Of a stretch of 16,373 bases of DNA, positions 6,186-15,000 are shown piece by piece. The notes below the pieces were generated by a model, which searched no databases, was not told where the DNA came from, and saw only the letters and a list, made by a program, of their open reading frames with translations. The number at the start of each line of letters is the position of its first letter. The stretch's first letter is position 1. A program made the position numbers and the translations under genes. The stretch is from positions 1-16,373 of the forward strand of contig CAMFKK010000016.1 in NCBI GenBank assembly GCA_945957225.1. The letters run 5' to 3'. The DNA is from an uncultured Sphingobacteriia bacterium. Lineage in GTDB: Bacteria > Bacteroidota > Bacteroidia > Chitinophagales > Chitinophagaceae.

Positions 6186-9100
6186 TTATAAAGTACGTTT
6201 AACTTCTTCCTCTTCAAAGGCTTCTACAATATCGCCCACGCGCAGGTCTGAATAGTTCTTGATAGTCAAACCACACTCGGTGTTGGTAGCCACTTCCTTC
6301 ACATCGTCTTTGAATCGCTTCAAGCTGCCCAATTCTGCAGACTGACCTTCTCCTTTGGGATATTCCACAATACCATCGCGGATAATCCTGATCTTGGAAT
6401 TACGTAAAATCTTGCCTTCCAATACAAAGCAACCAGCAACAGTGGCTTTGTCAAATTTGTAGACTTCGCGTACTTCCACGTTGGCGGTGATCTTTTCTTG
6501 GAACTTGGGTTCCAACATGCCTTCCATGGCGCTCTTAACCTCGTCAATGGCTTGGTAGATGATGGAATACAATTTGATCTCCACACCTTCTGTATCGGCC
6601 AAACGGTTGGCTTGTTGCGATGGTCTTACGTTAAAACCAACTACAATGGCATCAGAAGCAGTTGCCAACAAGACATCACTTTCAGAGATCTGACCTACAC
6701 CCTTGTGTACAACACGCACCGCAATTTCTTCGGTACTGAGTTTCTGCAAGGAATCGCTCAAGGCTTCTACAGAACCATCCACGTCACCCTTGATGATGAT
6801 GTTCAGTTCTTTAAAGTTACCCAGTGCCAAACGGCGTCCAATCTCATCCAAAGTAATATGCTTACGTGCACGCAATCCTTGCTCACGCAATAACTGTGCA
6901 CGTTTGGTTGCTGTTTCTTTTGCTTCGGCCTCGTCTTCAAATACACGGAATTTTTCACCGGCCTGTGGCGCACCATTCAAACCAAGAATCACAACAGGTG
7001 TTGATGGTGGTGCAATTTCAATACGTTGGTTACGCTCATTGAACATGGCTTTTACGCGTCCAAAGTGCTGACCAGAAACAATCAAGTCTCCTTGACGTAA
7101 GGTTCCGTTCTGTACCAGGATGGTGGCTACATATCCACGACCCTTATCTAATGATGCTTCAATAATGGTACCTGTAGCTTCCCTGTCTGGGTTGGCTTTT
7201 AAGTCCAAGATCTCCGCTTCTAACAATACTTTTTCTAACAAGAGGTCTACATTCAAACCTTGCTTAGCACTCAATTCTTGGTTCTGGAATTTACCACCCC
7301 AAGCTTCTACCAAGATATTCATCTGAGACAATTGCTCATAGATTTTCTGTGGTTGTGCACCGTCCTTGTCTATCTTATTCACCGCAAAAATCATGGGCAC
7401 TGCCGCAGCTTGTGCGTGGCTTATGGCTTCCTTGGTTTGTGGCATCACCGCATCATCGGCAGCTACCACAATAATGGCAATATCAGTTACTTTGGCACCA
7501 CGAGCACGCATGGCCGTAAAGGCTTCGTGACCTGGAGTATCCAAGAAAGTAATGGCTTTACCGTTTGGCAAGGTTACTTCATAAGCTCCTATGTGCTGGG
7601 TAATACCACCGGCCTCACCAGCTACCACATTGGCACTTCTGATATAGTCCAACAAAGAGGTCTTACCATGGTCAACGTGACCCATGATGGTTACAATTGG
7701 CGCCCTTTCTACCTGAGCTGCTTCATCATCATCTTCATCATCATCGTCTTCCTCATCCAAGTCATCAATACCTATAAACTCTACTTCAAATCCAAACTCA
7801 CTGGCTACCAATTCAATGACTTCTGCGTCCAAACGCTGGTTAATGGATACCATGATACCCAATCCCATACATTTTCCAATGACTTCTGCAAAGCTTACAT
7901 CCATCAGGTTGGCCAACTCACTTACTGTAACAAATTCTGTTACTTGTAATTTGTTGTCTTCCGTCATTTCACCCATGTTCTCAGCAGCTTCATCGCGCTT
8001 AGCCCTACGGTATTTGGCTTTCAGACTCTTTCCGCGACCACCGGTACCAGATAATTTGGCCTGTGTTTCGCGAATTTTTTCCTGTATTGCTTTTTGGTCA
8101 ATCTCTTTGTTTTCGTCCGCCCCTCTACGTGGAGCCGCAGTTCTGTCTCTATTTTGTCCGCCGCCGGCGCGATTTCCACCACCAGCACCACGGTTAAATC
8201 CACCGCCGCCCTGTTGGCCACCGCCACCACCGCGATTGAATCCCCCATTATTATTGGCAGGTACAATTGGACGGTTGGGTCCTGTTGCTCTTGCAGGCGC
8301 ACCTGGAGTCCCTGGTGTACCTGTTGATGGTGCATCCGGTTTTTTGTCAATAGGAATACGTTTGCGCTTGCGTTTTTCATCCCTACCCATTGGTTTAGGA
8401 CGGGTATCGCTATTAATTGGCAATTCAATTTTGCCTAAGATTTTTGGTCCTTCTAATTTCTCAGCCCTGATATTTTCAATTACTGGACCAGCTTCTGACT
8501 CTTGTACCTCAGGTGCTACTGTTTTGGCAACGGGCACTTCTACCACTGGAGCAGGGGTTGGTTCAACAACCGGAGCAGGTGCAGGAGCCGCTGCTGCAGG
8601 TGCAGGCGCTTCTGTTTTCTTTGTAGTTTTCTTTGGTCTAGTAGAGGAATCAATGGCCGATAGATCAATCTTGTTGATCACTTTTGGCGCTTCAATCTCT
8701 GGAGCTTCAATATTAGAAACAGGAGCTTCTACAATTGGAGCTGGCTCAACTACTGGTGCCACTACAACTGGAGCAACTGGTTCAGGGGTTGGCTCAACCA
8801 CTACCGGCTTTGCTACAGGAGTTACTGCTATTTCTACTGGTGCAGCAGAAATAAGTGTGGGTGCTGCGGCTTGTTCAGGTTCAGCTGGCTTAGCAGGTTC
8901 TGCCTTAGCCGTTTTGTCGTCTTTCTTAACAAAACTGATCTCTTCCTCGTCTTTTTTCTTCCTTGGTTCGCCTTGCGCGCCTTTGGGTATCTCTACTAGG
9001 TCAGCCTTGTTCTTGGCTTGTTTGTCCTGTTGAAACTCTGCCTGAAGGGCATAGTAATGATCTTCTGTAAGCTTTGCCGTAGGCTTCAGATCGTCGCGGT

Positions 9101-9197
9101 TAAATCCTTTCTTCACCAAGAATTCAATCAGGGTATCCTGACCAATGTTGAATTCTTTGGCGGCTGCTAACAGTCTTGGTAATTTCAGTTCTGACAT
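6186..9197 (-). CDS. infB: Translation initiation factor IF-2
   Basis: A 1003-residue GTPase that brings initiator tRNA to the 30S subunit and promotes subunit joining. An IF2-N module (MSELKLPRLLAAAKEFNIGQ) is followed by a very long low-complexity linker: Pro/Ala/Val-rich repeats at about 75-245, basic PKPMGRDEKRKRKR, a Gly/Asn/Arg-rich stretch at about 300-360 (GGGG and FNRG motifs), then a second IF2-N-like module near 425-475 and an acidic run (EEDDDDEDDDE). The GTPase domain follows: G1 GHVDHGKT at 506-513, GGITQHIG, G3 DTPGH at 553-557, G4 NKID at 607-610, SAK shortly after, then domains II-IV. The ATG at 9195-9197 has an A8 tract 4 nt upstream. It is third in the rimP-nusA-infB operon, 119 nt after nusA. 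Long disordered linkers are usual for IF-2 in Bacteroidota. Confidence 0.98.
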   Translation of the reverse strand: MSELKLPRLLAAAKEFNIGQDTLIEFLVKKGFNRDDLKPTAKLTEDHYYALQAEFQQDKQAKNKADLVEIPKGAQGEPRKKKDEEEISFVKKDDKTAKAEPAKPAEPEQAAAPTLISAAPVEIAVTPVAKPVVVEPTPEPVAPVVVAPVVEPAPIVEAPVSNIEAPEIEAPKVINKIDLSAIDSSTRPKKTTKKTEAPAPAAAAPAPAPVVEPTPAPVVEVPVAKTVAPEVQESEAGPVIENIRAEKLEGPKILGKIELPINSDTRPKPMGRDEKRKRKRIPIDKKPDAPSTGTPGTPGAPARATGPNRPIVPANNNGGFNRGGGGGQQGGGGFNRGAGGGNRAGGGQNRDRTAAPRRGADENKEIDQKAIQEKIRETQAKLSGTGGRGKSLKAKYRRAKRDEAAENMGEMTEDNKLQVTEFVTVSELANLMDVSFAEVIGKCMGLGIMVSINQRLDAEVIELVASEFGFEVEFIGIDDLDEEDDDDEDDDEAAQVERAPIVTIMGHVDHGKTSLLDYIRSANVVAGEAGGITQHIGAYEVTLPNGKAITFLDTPGHEAFTAMRARGAKVTDIAIIVVAADDAVMPQTKEAISHAQAAAVPMIFAVNKIDKDGAQPQKIYEQLSQMNILVEAWGGKFQNQELSAKQGLNVDLLLEKVLLEAEILDLKANPDREATGTIIEASLDKGRGYVATILVQNGTLRQGDLIVSGQHFGRVKAMFNERNQRIEIAPPSTPVVILGLNGAPQAGEKFRVFEDEAEAKETATKRAQLLREQGLRARKHITLDEIGRRLALGNFKELNIIIKGDVDGSVEALSDSLQKLSTEEIAVRVVHKGVGQISESDVLLATASDAIVVGFNVRPSQQANRLADTEGVEIKLYSIIYQAIDEVKSAMEGMLEPKFQEKITANVEVREVYKFDKATVAGCFVLEGKILRNSKIRIIRDGIVEYPKGEGQSAELGSLKRFKDDVKEVATNTECGLTIKNYSDLRVGDIVEAFEEEEVKRTL

Positions 9198-9316
9198 TCA
9201 GTTTTTTTTAGTCAACAAACCGGGGCGGACCCCGATTCTTATTTTGTGCTTACTCCCTGCCTTCCAAGTCTGGCAATTGGTCATCACTCAGACAAAGATA
9301 GTTGGTTATAAGCTGC
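9198..9316 (-). other. nusA-infB intergenic leader
   Basis: This 119-nt gap holds an A8 tract before infB (9202-9209) and a weak 5-bp GC hairpin (arms 9221-9225 and 9230-9234) without a U-run. No clear TAnnTTTG box is visible on the minus strand, so infB is most simply co-transcribed with nusA. The gap is longer than usual for an operon and could host control of IF-2 synthesis. Confidence 0.5.
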
Positions 9317-10567
9317 TTATTCTTCCCTTTGAAATTCTTCTTCTAGTACTTTGCGAACTTCCATAATAGTTTCTTTCTCCAAATCGGTTCTTCTTTCAAG
9401 CTCTTCTGCAGACAATTTGAGTACGCTTCTAGCTGTGTCACAACCAATTTTCTTGAATTCATCAATGATCCAAGTCTCAATCTCATCACTAAATTCTTCC
9501 AAGTCAATATCAAATTCATCTACCACTTCTTCGTCTTCACGGAATACATCAATCTCGTATCCAGTAAGCTCACAAGCCAATTTGATATTCACCCCGCGGC
9601 GTCCAATAGCCAAAGAAACCTGGTCTGCTTTTAGGTATACTTCAGCGTGTTTTTTCTCATTATCCAATTCCATATAGCTGATTTTAGCCGGCGTTAAAGA
9701 ACGCTGAATCAACAATTGGATATTGGTGGTAAAGTTGATCACATCAATATTCTCATTCTTCAATTCACGAACAATACCATGAATACGGCTACCCTTCATA
9801 CCCACACAAGCACCTACTGGATCAATCCTATCGTCATAAGACTCTACTGCAACCTTGGCTCTTTCTCCTGGATCACGTACAATTTTCTTAATAGCAATCA
9901 AGCCATCAAAGATTTCAGGTACCTCAATTTCTAATAATTTAGACAGGAACATGGGGCTAGTCCTTGAGAGGATAATCACAGGTGAGTTGTTTTTCAGGTC
10001 TACCCTTGCTACAACTGCACGAATATTTTCGCCTTTTTTGAAATAGTCCTGTGGAATTTGTTCTGACTTTGGTAAAATCAGTTCATTGCTTTCTTCATCC
10101 AGCAACAAGACTTCTTTTTTCCAAACCTGGTATACTTCTGCACTAATGATATCGCCCACGCGATCACCATATTTCTTAATCAATGCATTCTTTTTCAGGT
10201 CGCTGATACGGCTAGCCAGTGTTTGTTTAGCAGCCAAAATAGCCCTACGGCCAAAATCTAGGATATCAACTTCTTCATACAATTCTTCACCAACCTCAAA
10301 ATCCGGTTCAATTTTTACGGCTTCTGTATAACCCACTTCTGCCAAGGGATCCAAGACTTCTCCATCATCCACAATCATCCTTCTACGGATAATTTCCAAG
10401 TCACCCTTTTCAGCGTTTACGATTACGTCAAAGTTCTCGTCACTGCCAAATTTCTTGCGCAACAAGGTTTTGAACACGTCTTCCACCACTTTCATCATCG
10501 TGGGACGGTCAATGCTCTCTGCGTCTTTGAATTCTTGGAATGCCTCAATCAGGTTGATACTAGCCAT
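9317..10567 (-). CDS. nusA: Transcription termination/antitermination factor NusA
   Basis: A 416-residue RNA polymerase-binding factor that modulates pausing, intrinsic termination and antitermination. The N-terminal polymerase-binding domain (about 1-130) starts MASINLIEAFQEFKDAESID. An S1 domain (about 135-205) includes VGDIISAEVYQVWKKEVLL. KH1 carries DPVGACVGMKGSRIHGIVREL near residues 255-275, and KH2 carries VSLAIGRRGVNIKLACELTG near 320-340. The C-terminal part contains a helix-hairpin-helix-like segment (IDEFKKIGCDTARSVLKLSAEEL), shorter than the acidic repeats of E. coli NusA. Size suits Bacteroidota NusA (a little over 400). The ATG at 10565-10567 has an A9 tract 7 nt upstream. It lies 43 nt after rimP in the conserved rimP-nusA-infB order; a leader hairpin ahead of rimP may let NusA act on its own operon. 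Confidence 0.98.
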   Translation of the reverse strand: MASINLIEAFQEFKDAESIDRPTMMKVVEDVFKTLLRKKFGSDENFDVIVNAEKGDLEIIRRRMIVDDGEVLDPLAEVGYTEAVKIEPDFEVGEELYEEVDILDFGRRAILAAKQTLASRISDLKKNALIKKYGDRVGDIISAEVYQVWKKEVLLLDEESNELILPKSEQIPQDYFKKGENIRAVVARVDLKNNSPVIILSRTSPMFLSKLLEIEVPEIFDGLIAIKKIVRDPGERAKVAVESYDDRIDPVGACVGMKGSRIHGIVRELKNENIDVINFTTNIQLLIQRSLTPAKISYMELDNEKKHAEVYLKADQVSLAIGRRGVNIKLACELTGYEIDVFREDEEVVDEFDIDLEEFSDEIETWIIDEFKKIGCDTARSVLKLSAEELERRTDLEKETIMEVRKVLEEEFQREE

Positions 10568-10610
10568 AACTTAATTTTTTTTTCGATCTGCAGACCCTGT
10601 CTGCAACTGA

Positions 10611-11075
10611 TTAAAATTTAATTTGAACGGTTGTTGTTTTAATATTTGTAAAAGGAATCAACAATTGCTGTGTAACAGCCTTCTTTCCCTTACCCTCTGT
10701 GGTTTCTAACAAAATGTCTGCTTCGGTTACAGCCAACAATTTGCCCTCTTTGGTTGTGCCATCTAAAAAGATAATTTCAAGTGACCTTCCAATATTCCGG
10801 TGGTATTGTCTATTGAATAAAAGCGGTTCTCCAATTCCGGGAGAAGAAACTTCTAGGGAGAATTCTCCTTCTGGGTACCATCCTTTCTCTTCAATTAACT
10901 TATAGAGTTGGCGATTGAATTTTACGCATTTTTCAATAGAAATACCCTCATCCCCATCCATAAACACTTTGATATTATTGGTAGGCTTAATTTTTAGGCT
11001 CACCAGAAAATAAGAAGGTTCCTCCACCAATAATTGGTGGATGAGTGCTTCTATCTGTTGTACTTGTGCATCCAT
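10611..11075 (-). CDS. rimP: Ribosome maturation factor RimP
   Basis: A 154-residue factor for 30S subunit maturation. The N-terminal alpha/beta domain (MDAQVQQIEALIHQLLVEEP...) leads to the conserved core EFSLEVSSPGIGEPLLFNRQYHRNIGR, and the C-terminal SH3-like barrel includes GTTKEGKLLAVTEADILLET and the end IPFTNIKTTTVQIKF. I chose the ATG at 11073-11075. The frame runs on to an ATG at 11168, but the extra 31 residues overlap the promoter and the leader hairpin and match nothing in the family. The gene opens the rimP-nusA-infB operon. Its leader (about 11076-11135) is mostly a terminator-like hairpin. Confidence 0.95.
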   Translation of the reverse strand: MDAQVQQIEALIHQLLVEEPSYFLVSLKIKPTNNIKVFMDGDEGISIEKCVKFNRQLYKLIEEKGWYPEGEFSLEVSSPGIGEPLLFNRQYHRNIGRSLEIIFLDGTTKEGKLLAVTEADILLETTEGKGKKAVTQQLLIPFTNIKTTTVQIKF

Positions 11076-11089
11076 TACTTCAGGTATGT

Positions 11090-11123
11090 AAAAAGGAGAA
11101 GGGAACGGTAGCCGTTCCCTTCT
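11090..11123 (-). promoter_or_regulatory. Terminator-like hairpin in the rimP leader, candidate attenuator
   Basis: Arms 11097-11108 and 11112-11123 are perfect 12-bp complements (AGAAGGGAACGG with CCGTTCCCTTCT) around a 3-nt loop. On the minus strand the stem is followed by CCTTTTTAC, an intrinsic-terminator-like U-run, about 20 nt before the rimP ATG. No minus-strand gene ends just upstream, so it is not an ordinary gene-end terminator, although it could also stop read-through from the HAD gene further right. Confidence 0.75.
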
Positions 11124-11140
11124 GTTGATCATTTCCGTTG

Positions 11141-11173
11141 CAAATATAGCGTAAGAAACGCCAATCATCCAAA
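11141..11173 (-). promoter_or_regulatory. Promoter of the rimP-nusA-infB operon
   Basis: On the minus strand TATATTTG (11141-11148) fits TAnnTTTG exactly. TTTG (11170-11173) is a fitting -33 box with a 21-nt spacer. The predicted transcript start is near 11134, giving a leader of about 60 nt that is largely the hairpin at 11097-11123. Confidence 0.7.
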
Positions 11174-11201
11174 TTTGTCTTTATCCTGCCGCTAGGGGCT
11201 T

Positions 11202-11209
11202 TATCTTTG
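11202..11209 (+). promoter_or_regulatory. -7 box of the DUF4834-like gene
   Basis: TATCTTTG fits the TAnnTTTG consensus and ends 7 nt before the ATG at 11217. A TTTG at 11174-11177 is the nearest -33 candidate, but its 24-nt spacing is long. It shares the palindrome CAAATTTG (11170-11177) with the -33 box of the divergent rimP promoter. Confidence 0.55.
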
Positions 11210-11216
11210 CCCCATT

Positions 11217-11462
11217 ATGATTAAGTTTATTTTCTACGGATTGGTTATCTATCTGATTTATAAACTGGTATTTGAATTTGTAATCCCCGTTAGCAAAGCC
11301 AGCAACCAGATGCGTGAAAAACTGCAGCAAATGCAGGAACAACAACGTTTTCAGCAAGAACAAGCCCGTGCTCAGGCCCAAGCCAAGGCGGAGCCAGTTG
11401 CAAGCACAACATCCACCTCCTCAGACAAGGATTATATAGAATTTGAAGAAATCAAGCCTTAA
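11217..11462 (+). CDS. Small DUF4834-like membrane protein
   Basis: An 81-residue protein and the only plus-strand gene here. One hydrophobic N-terminal helix (about residues 2-25, MIKFIFYGLVIYLIYKLVFEF then VIPV) anchors it in a membrane. It is followed by a Gln-rich, probably helical or coiled-coil stretch (about 32-60, with EKLQQMQEQQ), a Ser/Thr linker and an acidic tail ending YIEFEEIKP. The layout and ending match what I know of the Bacteroidota-specific DUF4834 family, which has no assigned function. It is transcribed divergently from rimP. Its stop TAA (11460-11462) shares three bases with the stop of the convergent HAD gene, a 4-bp overlap in total. The short distance from its -7 box to the ATG suggests a nearly leaderless message. 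Family call moderate. Confidence 0.8.
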   Translation: MIKFIFYGLVIYLIYKLVFEFVIPVSKASNQMREKLQQMQEQQRFQQEQARAQAQAKAEPVASTTSTSSDKDYIEFEEIKP

Positions 11463-12091
11463 AGAGGCAATTCTGGTAAGGTTTGGGGCCATACCAAATG
11501 ATGGGCTAACATGCCAGCTTCTCTAGCGGCTTCAACATTCTTTATGGTATCATCTATAAATAAGGTCTCAGACGCCAAAAGTCCCTGTTCTTCCAAAATG
11601 CGCAAAAATGGGGCAAGGTCGGGCTTTCGCATACCCATATGCTGTGAATAATAGGCTTTTACAAAAAAGCTATCAAAATCATCCCTTCCAGTTTGCGCTT
11701 GGAAAGTGGCGTGAAAAGCATCGTGGTGAATTTGATTGGTATTGGAAAAAAGAAAGATCCGATACTTTTCCTTAATCCCATCTAGCCAAGCCAAAGTAGG
11801 CAGCCTAAAATCTATTAAAAGGGCATTCCAGGCCGTCTTTATCTGTTCATTGGTTAATGGAACACCTGAAGCATTTCTAAAAGCTTCATAAAATTCCAGT
11901 TCTGATAATGCCCCTGTTTCTAATTGGATAAACAAATCGTTGGCGTGGTGTTGGGTGAACATTTCATGAAAACCAGTAACACCTAATGCCTTAAAGGCTG
12001 ATTCGGTTTTGGCAAAATCTATATTAAATAAAACCCCACCTAAATCAAAAATGATATTTTTTACGCCAGAAAAATCCTGTTGAGCCGTCAT
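11459..12091 (-). CDS. HAD-superfamily phosphatase, YihX-like
   Basis: A 210-residue soluble HAD hydrolase, closest in motif pattern to E. coli YihX (alpha-D-glucose-1-phosphate phosphatase). Motif I is IIFDLGGVLFNID, with nucleophile Asp16 and Gly at the +2 position, where many HAD phosphatases have a second Asp; YihX shows the same DLG pattern. Motif II is Ser116 in FLFSNTNQIHHD, motif III is Lys156 in GMRKPD, and motif IV is Asp180-Asp181 in LFIDDT. A small helical cap lies at about 20-95. The ATG at 12089-12091 is one base beyond the stop of the large cyclase gene, so the two are almost surely co-transcribed and perhaps translationally coupled. The substrate is probably a sugar or other small phosphate, but is not readable from sequence. 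Confidence 0.88.
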   Translation of the reverse strand: MTAQQDFSGVKNIIFDLGGVLFNIDFAKTESAFKALGVTGFHEMFTQHHANDLFIQLETGALSELEFYEAFRNASGVPLTNEQIKTAWNALLIDFRLPTLAWLDGIKEKYRIFLFSNTNQIHHDAFHATFQAQTGRDDFDSFFVKAYYSQHMGMRKPDLAPFLRILEEQGLLASETLFIDDTIKNVEAAREAGMLAHHLVWPQTLPELPL

Positions 12092-12092
12092 A

Positions 12093-15000
12093 TTATTTGT
12101 TCAGTTTTGCTTGAATGGCGCTAAGATATTCTGCTTTTTTGTCTGCACGCATTTTTTGGGAGGTTTTTGTCCAATATTGGTGTTTGCTCAAAAATGACAA
12201 TTGCAGCATATTCCAATCATGTTCATCATGGATCATTCCATACCCATAAAGTTCAGAATACAGTTTCTTACCAATTAACCAGAAATCTTCCCTACCCAAA
12301 TAATCCAAGTCTGCGTCACAGATAATTTGTTCTAATTTATTTTGAGGTTCTTGAGGCGTCTTGGTAACCATGATTAATTGGCAAACCAATTCCTTTTCAT
12401 TAATGGTTAATTCATACGCCATTTGCTGTGCATCTTCCATGAAAATTTGACAACCCTCTTCTTCATGGTTCAAATAGGTTTTCAAAAAACCAGTGTCATG
12501 GTATAGTGCTGCAATTTTCAAAAGCAATAGATCTCTTTCATTCTCTATACCTTCTGATTGAGCAATCCTTTCTACTTGCAGGAGCACATCTGAGGTATGC
12601 CAAATGGTATGATAGTGCAATCTTTGATCTAGGTCTTTCATGCGCATAAAAACCCGATGCTTGATCTTCTCTAATAAGTAAAAGTCATTGACAAAATACA
12701 TGTCAATAAAACCTTTGTTTTTAGCCAAAATCTTACCCCTGTATTCACAATCAAAAAAATCCTTGATTAAAGCATGTGTGTTACCACTGATATTGATTCT
12801 ATTCACGTCACTGTTCTCCACCATCCGGGCTGCAGTGTTTACCGTATCACCCCAGATATCATAAGCAAATTTCTTAGAGCCCACAATCCCAGCTACCACC
12901 GGACCAGAACTAATACCAATACGAATGTCAAAAAACAATTTGGAAGCAGCTTTTTTTAGTCTTTTATTTTCAACTATAAATTGCTGAATGGCCAACGCAG
13001 CTTCTAATACTTTTTCTGCGTGCTTTTCTTCTTCAAGTGGCAAACCACAAACTGCCAAATAAGCGTCTCCAATAGTTTTGATTTTTTCTAAGCCAAACCT
13101 AGTAGTGATATTGTCAAAATTTTTAAAGCAAAAATCTAATTCCTCCACTAATTCCCCAGGTCCAAATTGTTCTGCCAATTTGGTAAAATCTACAAAATCT
13201 GTAAATAGCACAGTTACATGGTCATATTGCTTGGCTACAGAGCTACCCTTGCTTTTTAATTCTTCCGCAATTTCACTGGGCAATATATTTAATAACAATT
13301 CTTCCGATTTCTCTTTTTCTAATTGTAGTTCAGAAGTGCGTTGTATGATTTTTTGTTCTACGTTATTATATAATGTGGCATTCTCAAATGAAACTGCAAT
13401 TTGTGATGCCAACAATTTTACTATTTCAATACGCTCTTGTGTAAATGCTTGATTTAAAAAATTATTTTCTAATAGAATTAACCCCTGTACTGCATTGTTT
13501 TTTAATACAGGCAAACAAAGTAATGACCTAACTTGATTGGTTTGTATGTACTGATCATTTTTGTATGCCGCCTCATTATAGGCATTGTTTAATAATAGCA
13601 CTTGCCTAGTTCTATAAACATATTGCACAATGCTCAAAGGCAAATTGCGTTTGGAAGCATATACCTGTTCCGTATTAACTGGATCTAGTCCTTTTTTAGA
13701 CGCATAAATTACAAACTGACCACTGGAATCTGGTATAATAAAAAAAGCATTCTCTGCTGCTGCATTTTCTATGAGTACATTGATTAATTTGGACAACAAT
13801 TTTTCCAAGTTAATCTCAGAAGCAATGCTATTTGAGGCTTTGATAAAACTTTGGAAATCATTATCCAAAGCCACGTGTAATCTTTGTGTTGCATGTCTAT
13901 CTTTACCAGTAAGAAGAAAAGAATATGATTTTTCTAATTGTCTAACCAGTTGTTTGGCACCCCAAAAATTAAACTGGGTATGAGCATGTCTTATATAGGT
14001 CTTCTCTAATTCAGCCATGCCTTGTTGTTGATAACATTTAGCCAATTCCTTGGTGGCTATCCCAGCCGTCATATATTGTTCATATTTGATGGCTGTATCA
14101 AAAGCTTTTTGCAAATAGAAAATAGTTTTTGGCATTTGCTTTTTCCTTGCTGCAAACATTCCCAAAAGCAACCAAGATTTGGCCAAATGATTGTCGGCTT
14201 GTTGCTTGGCCCATTTTTGCATTAGCTTCATTGTTTTGCTCACAAAACGATACTCCCAAAAATGAAGCCTTCTATTAAGTTTTAGCAATTTCAACGCTAA
14301 AAAGAAATGATGCATGACAAAACTATTTACCATACCCAATTGGGCTTTCATGGTCAGCATCAATTGTACCCTTGTTTTTACTACTTCATATTTTTCTGAA
14401 AAGAAATCATGCATTTCTTCTAGTATATGAATATGATTTAGGGTTGTATATTCTTGATCTATCAATGCTTTTTCTTTAATAGAAGCAATACCCTGCATTT
14501 GCTGAACCATTGCCTGATCAGGTAAATGCTCTCCCATTAAACCCTGTGAAAAAGACCTTAATATTTCTAAGAACTCTAATGCATTTTGTTGTTTGTTTGA
14601 TGATACTATAGGAAGTATTTCTGCCAAAGATTCTAGCATTTTCTCCAAATTGGATTCTGCATAAAACCGATTACTAAAATGTGTAATCAAGCTAAAAAAT
14701 GCAATATTAATTTGACCAATCTGTCTGCTAAAAATATAATTCTCAAATAATCGCTCACTACACTCTTTCCAGGATAGGTGATTGATGCCAATAAAAGTAG
14801 CATACAAAAATTCGGTTGTTGCAATTGCTACTGAATCGGAAAAACGTTCATTCATGGTTACAGCAATCTCATATGTTTTTTGTGCTTCCTTTGGCTTGTT
14901 ACTATACATACTGAGAATAAATCCATAACAAGCCAAACAAAGTCCAAATAGATCTGAAGCCCCGCTTTTAATAGACAACGAGAGTTGCTTAGACGTGAGC

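Noticed and set aside
7816..9033. Long plus-strand open frame opposite infB (405 codons)
   Set aside because: It is the complement of the Pro/Ala/Gly-rich IF-2 linker, where skewed codons suppress stops. Its translation is low-complexity and the minus-strand IF-2 reading is certain.
9221..9234. Terminator between nusA and infB
   Set aside because: The stem is only 5 bp and is followed by GTTTGTTGAC rather than a U-run.
10589..10605. Hairpin between rimP and nusA (TGCAGA/TCTGCA arms) as a terminator
   Set aside because: It has only a 6-bp stem, and the downstream tract on the transcribed strand is A-rich, which fits a translation start region instead.
11076..11168. 31-residue N-terminal extension of RimP starting at 11168
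   Set aside because: It overlaps the TATATTTG promoter box and the leader hairpin, and RimP homologues begin at the MDAQVQQIE position.
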